This document shows, in pieces, positions 58,743 to 64,000 of a DNA stretch of 64,000 bases. Numbering within the stretch: the first letter of the stretch is position 1; each line of letters starts with the position of its first letter. The notes beneath the pieces were generated by a model that ran no database searches, was not told the DNA's origin, and saw nothing but the letters and a program-made list of their open reading frames with translations. The position numbers were made by a program, and so were the translations under genes. The stretch comes from Prochlorococcus sp. AG-347-L02 (GTDB lineage Bacteria > Cyanobacteriota > Cyanobacteriia > PCC-6307 > Cyanobiaceae). The stretch lies in NCBI GenBank assembly GCA_003281255.1, contig QCCL01000002.1, positions 62,001 through 126,000 of the forward strand, given 5' to 3'.

Positions 58743-58756
58743 CTAGCTGATTATTT

Positions 58757-59536
58757 TTAAATTGCAACTAATTCCTCAAGGCTGCCTAATTTTAATAATT
58801 TGATACCATTACTTAATGTATATCTATCTGATCCTTTTAAATATCCCCAATCAGCTAGGAAGCATGGAATGTCAGAAGTTTCTGGATTTTGTTTAATATC
58901 TATTAGAGTTTTTTTTCTATCTTCTATAAAGCCTAAAATTTCATAGTTTTGTGTAAGGCTTTCAGCTATTTTAATTTTTGTTCCGGATTCATATCCAAAA
59001 ATAAATTCTGGAAAAATATTCAATTGTTTAAGAATTTTTTCTGCAAATATTTTACCTTTAGTTGTTATGACGCAAGTTTTTATTTCTCTTTTCCTTAATT
59101 CTTTCATAAAATTTATAATTTCAAAAAAAGGATTATGTAAATTTACCCACGATTTAAAATCTTTTTCAATTTGGTACTTGCGAGACTTATCTAACATTTT
59201 TTGTAAATCTTCGGCCATCCAGGAATTTTCATTTAATACCCTCTGGCAACTTTGATGATAATTATTAATGAAATCATCTTTATTACTATTTTTCAATGGA
59301 TTTTCTGTTTTTATAATTTCGTGAACAATTAGAATCATTTCCCAACCATATTTTACCCAAGGCCTAATTTCTTTGAAAGAATTTGGTACTCTTTTATAAA
59401 GTTTTTGATCAACAGAGATGTATGGTGAATTTAAATATTTTTCACAGGCGAGCAAGGAACTATGCCAATATTCTTGCATTCCATCAACTATTACTCCATC
59501 GAAATCAAATAAAAATATTTTTTGAGAAGACACCAA
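58757..59536 (-). CDS. HAD-superfamily hydrolase
   Basis: A 259-residue haloacid-dehalogenase-fold protein. Motif I is LFDFDGVIVDG with nucleophile Asp11 and acid Asp13. Motif II/III elements follow as CVITTKGKIFAEKIL and a late GFIEDRKKTLIDIKQ in the acidic-pair region (LGFIEDR). The cap domain is helical and large (about residues 20-140). The substrate, probably a small phosphate ester, is unknown. It lies upstream of recA on the same strand, separated by 113 bp that contain the recA promoter. Confidence 0.88.
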   Translation of the reverse strand: MVSSQKIFLFDFDGVIVDGMQEYWHSSLLACEKYLNSPYISVDQKLYKRVPNSFKEIRPWVKYGWEMILIVHEIIKTENPLKNSNKDDFINNYHQSCQRVLNENSWMAEDLQKMLDKSRKYQIEKDFKSWVNLHNPFFEIINFMKELRKREIKTCVITTKGKIFAEKILKQLNIFPEFIFGYESGTKIKIAESLTQNYEILGFIEDRKKTLIDIKQNPETSDIPCFLADWGYLKGSDRYTLSNGIKLLKLGSLEELVAI

Positions 59537-59549
59537 TTGATTATTAGAA

Positions 59550-59621
59550 CTGGGCCGCTAGGATTCGAACCTAGGAATGTCGAGACCAAAACCCGATGCC
59601 TTACCACTTGGCGACGGCCCA
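59550..59621 (-). tRNA. trnQ-TTG: tRNA-Gln (anticodon TTG)
   Basis: A 72-nt minus-strand cloverleaf: acceptor TGGGCCG / CGGCCCA, D-arm GCC...GGC, anticodon loop TTTTGGT with TTG, T-arm CCTAG GTTCGAAT CTAGC type and discriminator G, the glutamine identity base. CCA is not encoded. It follows the ldpA-side intergenic gap and precedes the HAD gene by 13 bp on the same strand. Confidence 0.96.
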
Positions 59622-59715
59622 TCGAATATTTATTTTAATACATGAAAAGATTTTTTTCTATCCAAAAAATACAAAGTTTTTATAAACATGTCGCAAGTTT
59701 TGAAAAATAAAAATA

Positions 59716-60723
59716 TTATTTGAATGAGCACGATTTCCATGGCTCAAGAAATTTCTGAGCTTTTTTGATCGCTAAAGCCATTTTTTCAGGATATTCATAG
59801 AGTTTTTTGTTTTTTTTGTGAGCAAATTCAATAAGGGGCTGCATAATTTTTCTTGCAGAACTTCCAAATGCTATCCCGTCTGGGAGATTGTTTGAATTCA
59901 AAAATTCATGAGTTTTTTCATTTGTACCTCCTGCTAATTGAATTAATCCTGGTGGAAGATCTGAACCTATTTTTTCAAACAACTTAACAGCATCTCTATT
60001 TGTTGTAGGAGAAAGATCTCCAGACATTGGCCTTCCATCTAGCTGCCAAATAAGGGAAATATCAAGTTTTTTAAGAATTTCATATCTTTCCCAAAGAGCT
60101 TTCAAAAGATCTTCGGGCTCTTGTGATTTTTTGAAAGATTGATTTAATCCACAACTGATAGATATCTTGTCTAATTTCGTTCCAGAATTTTTAAGGATAT
60201 TGACAACTTTTGTAAAAGAATCTAGGCGATTGATATCTGTATGAATTTCAACTGCATTAGGCTTTATTTTTTGAAGTGTTGATTTTAAATCATCTTTTGA
60301 CAAATTATATTCATATTCGCTTATTAGATTTAGGGGACAGCTATTCAAACATCTTCCACATCCATAACATTTACTCTTTTTGATCCCAGAATTATCAATT
60401 GCAAAGGTGGGGCACACTTTTTCGCAGGGTCTTGGACAATTAGGAGGACATTTTAAGGGATCAAATTTTGCTTTACGAAAGTGGATATCATTACCATCAC
60501 AAATGCTTATCATTAATCCGGGGGAGTTGTTAAAGGCTTTTTTTGCCCACTCGATTCCTTTTTTTGCTGCATGGACTATAGATTCTTCTGCAGCAACATC
60601 TATGTAGTCGACTCCAGCAGCAGTATAAATTGCACATAAATCTTCTATGGCAACAATATCTTCATTACTGGCACCACAAATTAATTTAATCCATTTATCT
60701 TTTTTATTCTTGGTTGAAATCAA
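59716..60723 (-). CDS. ldpA: LdpA, light-dependent period iron-sulfur protein
   Basis: LdpA links the photosynthetic redox state to circadian period in Synechococcus elongatus. The 335-residue protein has DIVAIEDLCAIYTAAGVDYIDVAAEESI at the N-terminus (read in parts) and two cysteine clusters suited to 4Fe-4S centres: CPPNCPRPCEKVCP and CYGCGRCLNSCP. A C-terminal TIM-barrel-like segment follows (IWQLDGRPMSGDLSP, QLAGGTNEKT, GIAFGSSARKIM). It starts five bases after the ndhN stop, the same neighbour pair I recall from other marine cyanobacteria. Confidence 0.9.
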   Translation of the reverse strand: MISTKNKKDKWIKLICGASNEDIVAIEDLCAIYTAAGVDYIDVAAEESIVHAAKKGIEWAKKAFNNSPGLMISICDGNDIHFRKAKFDPLKCPPNCPRPCEKVCPTFAIDNSGIKKSKCYGCGRCLNSCPLNLISEYEYNLSKDDLKSTLQKIKPNAVEIHTDINRLDSFTKVVNILKNSGTKLDKISISCGLNQSFKKSQEPEDLLKALWERYEILKKLDISLIWQLDGRPMSGDLSPTTNRDAVKLFEKIGSDLPPGLIQLAGGTNEKTHEFLNSNNLPDGIAFGSSARKIMQPLIEFAHKKNKKLYEYPEKMALAIKKAQKFLEPWKSCSFK

Positions 60724-60728
60724 ACAAT

Positions 60729-61205
60729 TTAACTTTCCAATTCATCTAAAATATAGTTAGTTAATGGCTTCCATTCAAGTTTTCTTGAACCCCCCATTTC
60801 AATAACTATTGTTAGTTTATTATCATTAGTGCAAATTTCTATTAAACTCTCCAATTCAGATTGAGAAAGTACTTGACCCTCTAATAACCAAAGTAATTTA
60901 TTTTTATCATTTTCATTAAATAGCTCAGAAGCTTGTGGAATCACTTGTTGAACTTCCCCGAGCGCTCCATTTCTTCCTAGGCTTTGATGGCCAAGGTGCG
61001 GTGGTCTAACGCCATGCAATTTGAGCAAGAAGACTTCTGGATCTCCAAGCCCTCTTGCTGAGGTTATAAAAGTTTTAAAGCCCTTAGCCCTCATTCTCCT
61101 CAAAAGACGAGTTTCATATCCTCCTTCAAGAGGAGCAAAAATTGCGAGACATTTGTTAGTTTTTAAATCGTTATGAAACTTTTTCCCTGTGAGAAGTAAT
61201 GGCAT
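60729..61205 (-). CDS. ndhN: NAD(P)H-quinone oxidoreductase subunit N
   Basis: Oxygenic-photosynthesis-specific subunit of the NDH-1 complex, located in the stromal connecting arm. The 158-residue protein has [60 protein letters not shown] (read in parts), [15 protein letters not shown] and [15 protein letters not shown]. Length is normal. It leads a minus-strand pair with ldpA and is divergent from the ribosomal-protein cluster across 277 bp. Confidence 0.95.
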   Translation of the reverse strand: MPLLLTGKKFHNDLKTNKCLAIFAPLEGGYETRLLRRMRAKGFKTFITSARGLGDPEVFLLKLHGVRPPHLGHQSLGRNGALGEVQQVIPQASELFNENDKNKLLWLLEGQVLSQSELESLIEICTNDNKLTIVIEMGGSRKLEWKPLTNYILDELES

Positions 61206-61280
61206 AAAAATTTCCTTTTTTTTATTTTATTTTATTTTATGGTACTTGATGATGTAGAATTGTAACTTGGTGAATTTTTA

Positions 61281-61292
61281 AGCTCGCGAGCT
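61281..61292. repeat. 12-bp GC-rich palindrome in the ndhN-rplC gap
   Basis: AGCTCGCGAGCT is a perfect 12-bp palindrome, striking in such AT-rich DNA. It overlaps the first copy (61287-61296) of a 10-bp direct repeat CGAGCTAGCC whose second copy is at 61461-61470, 12 bp before the rplC start codon. The gap also holds a TTTTA repeat at about 61219-61240. No gene is seen in it. A regulatory leader for the S10-type cluster is possible. Confidence 0.5.
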
Positions 61293-61460
61293 AGCCGAGC
61301 CTCTGCAAAATTTCACATTTTTTAGCGTTTCGTTAAAAAATACAGGTGGGTTTATCCCAAGAGAAACTATCTATTATTTCAGATAAGTCTCAACCCTATT
61401 AATTGTTTTTTATTAACTTCACCTTAATAACTGAAAGGTTTAGATAATTAAAAATCATTA

Positions 61461-61470
61461 CGAGCTAGCC
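61461..61470 (+). repeat. Second copy of CGAGCTAGCC direct repeat, upstream of rplC
   Basis: Identical 10-mer to 61287-61296, 174 bp apart, sitting where a Shine-Dalgarno would be expected for rplC (start 61483). No GGAGG-type site is seen instead. It could pair with the upstream palindrome in the leader RNA. Confidence 0.4.
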
Positions 61471-61482
61471 TAATTTAGTCTT

Positions 61483-62136
61483 ATGTCTATCGGAATTTTA
61501 GGAAAGAAATTGGGCATGTCCCAACTTTTCGATAATAAAGGTAATTCGGTACCAGTTACTCTCATAGAAGCTGGTCCTTGCCGAGTCACTCAATTGAAAA
61601 CAACCGCTTTGGATGGTTACACTGCTGTCCAGATAGGATATGGCTTGTCCAAAGAGAAGCATTTAAGCAAACCTGAAAAAGGACATTTGTTGAAATCAGG
61701 TGAAGAACTTTTAAAGCATTTGAAAGAATATAGGGTTGAAGAAACTTCATCTTATGAAATAGGTAATCAAATAACTGTAAAAAACTTTGAGGTTGGTCAA
61801 AAAGTTGATATCAGTGGCAAATCTATGGGTAGAGGTTTTGCAGGTTACCAGAAAAGACATGGTTTTAGCAGAGGTCCTATGAGTCATGGTTCAAAAAATC
61901 ATAGAGCACCAGGATCTACAGGAGCAGGAACAACTCCAGGCAGAATTTATCCTGGGAAAAGAATGGCAGGAAGATATGGAGGAAAACAGATAACTACAAA
62001 AGGTTTGTTAGTTCTAAAAATTGATGATCAGAAAAATTTGCTTGTTGTAAAGGGTTCTGTTCCAGGTAAGCCAGGCTCAATTGTAAACATCAAGCCAAAT
62101 AATGTTGTAGGCAACAAAGGAGGTGAAAAATCATGA
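61483..62136 (+). CDS. rplC: 50S ribosomal protein L3
   Basis: Large-subunit assembly initiator binding the 3' domain of 23S rRNA. The 217-residue protein has [18 protein letters not shown] at the start and [15 protein letters not shown]. The extended loop [29 protein letters not shown] (read in parts) reaches the peptidyl-transferase region, and [10 protein letters not shown] follows. First gene of the ribosomal cluster here; rpsJ is not upstream, as in cyanobacteria where the S10 operon is split. The stop overlaps the rplD start (ATGA). Confidence 0.98.
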   Translation: MSIGILGKKLGMSQLFDNKGNSVPVTLIEAGPCRVTQLKTTALDGYTAVQIGYGLSKEKHLSKPEKGHLLKSGEELLKHLKEYRVEETSSYEIGNQITVKNFEVGQKVDISGKSMGRGFAGYQKRHGFSRGPMSHGSKNHRAPGSTGAGTTPGRIYPGKRMAGRYGGKQITTKGLLVLKIDDQKNLLVVKGSVPGKPGSIVNIKPNNVVGNKGGEKS

Positions 62137-62765
62137 CAACACTCGAAACTCTAAAGTGGGATGGTAAAAAATCAGGCAAAGTTACTCTTGATTTAGCAGT
62201 TGCAAAAGAAACTTCTTCAGCAGACTTAATCCATAGAGCAGTCCTTAGGCAGCTAGCAAATAAAAGACAAGGGACAGCATCAACTTTGACAAGATCTGAA
62301 GTGCGCGGGGGCGGTAGAAAGCCATACAAACAGAAAGGTACAGGAAGAGCTCGTCAAGGATCAATAAGGACACCCCTAAGACCTGGTGGCGGTATTATTT
62401 TTGGACCCAAGCCACGTTCTTTTAATCTTGATATGAATCGTAAGGAACGTAGATTAGCTCTTAGAACAGCACTTATGTCCAGAGTATCTGATATGAAGGC
62501 TGTTGAAGATTTTGGATCTACATTAAAGCACCCTAAAACAAGTGACATCATCAATGGCCTCGCTCGATTAGGTATACAAAAAACTGAAAAAGTTTTGGTT
62601 ATTCTTGATAGCCCGTCCCATATTATTAAAAAATCCATTAACAATATTGAGAAAGTAAAATTAATTGCCGCTGATCAATTAAATGTATTTGATATTCTCA
62701 ATGCTAATAAATTGGTAATAGGTCAATCAGCTATAGATAAAATTCAGGAGGTTTATGCATCATGA
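62133..62765 (+). CDS. rplD: 50S ribosomal protein L4
   Basis: Early 23S rRNA-binding protein whose loop lines the exit tunnel. The 210-residue protein has [27 protein letters not shown] residues ([15 protein letters not shown]), the tunnel loop [31 protein letters not shown] and [14 protein letters not shown]. The start ATG overlaps the rplC stop, preceded by AAAGGAGGTG, a strong Shine-Dalgarno. In E. coli L4 represses its own operon; no matching leader was identified here. Confidence 0.98.
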   Translation: MTTLETLKWDGKKSGKVTLDLAVAKETSSADLIHRAVLRQLANKRQGTASTLTRSEVRGGGRKPYKQKGTGRARQGSIRTPLRPGGGIIFGPKPRSFNLDMNRKERRLALRTALMSRVSDMKAVEDFGSTLKHPKTSDIINGLARLGIQKTEKVLVILDSPSHIIKKSINNIEKVKLIAADQLNVFDILNANKLVIGQSAIDKIQEVYAS

Positions 62766-63064
62766 GTAAATTATTTGATTCTCGTTTAGCTGATGTAATA
62801 CGAAAGCCAGTTATTACTGAGAAAGCTACAAATGCACTAGATCTGAATCAATATACTTTTGAAGTTGATCATAGAGCGGCAAAACCACAAATAAAGGCAG
62901 CTATTGAAGCCTTGTTCAGTGTTAAAGTCATAGGAGTTAACACTATGAATCCTCCTAGGAGAACGAGAAGAGTCGGGAAATTTTCCGGTAAACGTTCTCA
63001 GGTCAAGAAGGCAATTGTACGTCTTGCTGAAGGAGACAAAATCCAACTATTTCCAGAATCTTAA
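62762..63064 (+). CDS. rplW: 50S ribosomal protein L23
   Basis: Sits at the tunnel exit and docks trigger factor and SRP. The 100-residue protein has [37 protein letters not shown] (read in part) and [15 protein letters not shown]. The ATG overlaps the rplD stop (ATGA) and follows a CAGGAGGT ribosome-binding site. Length and order rplC-rplD-rplW-rplB are standard. Confidence 0.98.
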   Translation: MSKLFDSRLADVIRKPVITEKATNALDLNQYTFEVDHRAAKPQIKAAIEALFSVKVIGVNTMNPPRRTRRVGKFSGKRSQVKKAIVRLAEGDKIQLFPES

Positions 63065-63075
63065 GGAGTTTTATC

Positions 63076-63939
63076 ATGGCAATCCGTAAATTTAAACCTT
63101 ATACACCTGGCACTAGGCAGAGAGTAGTTACTGACTTTAGTGAAATAACAAATACAAAACCTGAAAGATCACTAATAGTTTCAAAACATAGAGTTAAAGG
63201 TAGGAATAATCGTGGAGTTATTACTTGTCGTCATCGTGGTGGTGGTCACAAAAGGCAATATAGATTAGTCGATTTTAGAAGAGATAAAAGAAACATTAAC
63301 GCTAAAGTTGCAGCTATTCACTACGATCCTCATAGAAATGCAAGGTTGGCACTTTTATTTTACGAAGATGGGGAAAAAAGATATATTATCGCTCCAGCAG
63401 GAGTAAAAGTCGGACAAAATGTCATATCTGGAGAAAGTGTTCCAATTGAAGATGGAAATGCAATGCCACTTTCTGTTATGCCATTAGGATCCAGTGTTCA
63501 TTGTGTTGAGTTATATGCGGGCAGGGGTGCTCAGATGGTTAGATCCGCAGGAGCTAGTGCTCAAGTTATGGCAAAAGAGGGAGATTATGTTGCTTTAAAA
63601 CTCCCATCTACCGAGGTAAGACTTGTAAGAAAAGAATGCTATGCAACTCTTGGAGAAGTTGGTAATTCAGAAATAAGAAATACTAGCTTAGGTAAGGCAG
63701 GAAGAAGAAGATGGCTTGGAAGAAGGCCCCAAGTAAGAGGTAGTGTAATGAACCCATGTGATCATCCACATGGAGGAGGAGAGGGAAAAGCACCAATTGG
63801 TAGAGCAGGTCCAGTTACTCCTTGGGGTAAACCAGCTCTTGGATTAAAGACACGTAAAAAGAACAAACCAAGTAATAAATTAGTAGTTCGAAGACGTCGT
63901 CGCGTTTCTAAGAGAAGTAGAGGAGGAAGAGACTCTTGA
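63076..63939 (+). CDS. rplB: 50S ribosomal protein L2
   Basis: Central large-subunit protein needed for peptidyl-transferase activity and subunit joining. The 287-residue protein opens [15 protein letters not shown]. It contains [19 protein letters not shown] and [14 protein letters not shown], and ends with the signature [20 protein letters not shown]. The C-terminal [21 protein letters not shown] is basic. A clear AAGGAG site precedes the ATG. rpsS follows after 37 bp. Confidence 0.98.
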   Translation: MAIRKFKPYTPGTRQRVVTDFSEITNTKPERSLIVSKHRVKGRNNRGVITCRHRGGGHKRQYRLVDFRRDKRNINAKVAAIHYDPHRNARLALLFYEDGEKRYIIAPAGVKVGQNVISGESVPIEDGNAMPLSVMPLGSSVHCVELYAGRGAQMVRSAGASAQVMAKEGDYVALKLPSTEVRLVRKECYATLGEVGNSEIRNTSLGKAGRRRWLGRRPQVRGSVMNPCDHPHGGGEGKAPIGRAGPVTPWGKPALGLKTRKKNKPSNKLVVRRRRRVSKRSRGGRDS

Positions 63940-63976
63940 TTACTTCATCTATTATTTCAATTTCTATTACATAATC

Positions 63977-64000
63977 ATGGGACGTTCACTAAAAAAAGGA
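63977..64000 (+). CDS. rpsS: 30S ribosomal protein S19, N-terminal fragment (3' end outside window)
   Basis: Only eight codons are in the window: MGRSLKKG, the invariant start of RpsS. Position directly after rplB agrees with the standard S10-cluster order. The rest lies beyond the right edge. Confidence 0.93.

Noticed and set aside
61219..61242. TTTTA tandem repeat as a possible mobile-element scar or CRISPR
   Set aside because: A short AT microsatellite with no spacers or flanking duplication; expected by chance in such AT-rich DNA.

Overview
The window is a stretch of core chromosome from a marine picocyanobacterium, almost certainly a high-light-adapted Prochlorococcus. The DNA is very AT-rich, genes are packed with gaps of a few bases, and TTG start codons are common. 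The gene content is cyanobacterial: psaC, psaD, ndhS, ndhN, ldpA, a CURT1/CAAD protein, a cyanobacterial-type glutamate-cysteine ligase, ho1-pebA-pebB, and a CrtD-like desaturase. The species call is an inference from gene content and composition, not from a database match. I see no insertion sequence, prophage, CRISPR array or genomic island. No stretch over 300 bases is left unexplained.

Layout. 1-5970: tail of an OmpR-type regulator (probably RpaB), lysS, a small protein, smpB, ruvB, a secreted TPR protein, an M20 amidohydrolase and a small membrane protein. 6037-11090: a TPP riboswitch driving thiC, then tkt, fabF and acpP on the minus strand. 11225-14976: psaC, glmS, rimM, ndhS, rnc. 15001-15492: RNase P RNA (minus) and tRNA-Arg(CCT). 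15571-20450: two unknown proteins, glycogen phosphorylase and a CPA2 antiporter. 20494-25041: a hydrolase / mutarotase-like / four-carbon-acid-sugar-kinase trio facing icd. 25252-28435: an unknown protein, ho1-pebA-pebB and a small phosphatase. 28447-32043: panC/cmk fusion, purM and two unknowns. 32248-36309: tRNA-Cys, an LpxB-like protein, an unknown, RNase D, a CCB1-like protein and hemF. 36469-40709: mrp, rodA, a histidine kinase and psaD. 40769-46880: trpE, gshA, ppc and an unknown. 46891-50719: tRNA-Arg(CCG), recF, speD, larE and a duplicated CobO-type protein. 50734-55724: moeB-rhodanese, CURT1-like, fructosamine-kinase-like, crtD-like and tyrA. 55820-59621: a degenerate DinG-like protein, DUF2839, recA behind an SOS box, a HAD protein and tRNA-Gln. 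59716-64000: ldpA and ndhN on the minus strand, then rplC-rplD-rplW-rplB-rpsS.

Functionally this is housekeeping plus photosynthesis. It covers photosystem I stromal subunits, NDH-1 subunits, central carbon (transketolase, PEP carboxylase, isocitrate dehydrogenase, glycogen phosphorylase), cofactors (thiamin, pantothenate, molybdopterin, cobalamin, haem, bilins) and DNA repair (recA, recF, ruvB).

I did not find a clear new multi-gene system. The best leads are three genes whose conserved N-terminus is open but has no ATG, GTG or TTG in a sensible place: the LpxB-like gene, recF and moeB. In recF one extra base in an A8 tract would restore an upstream ATG. Other leads are a terminator-like hairpin directly before the antiporter start codon, the compact sugar-acid trio, an exact cyanobacterial LexA box at recA, a perfect 18-bp extended hairpin inside RNase P RNA, and a helicase-family protein without a Walker A motif.
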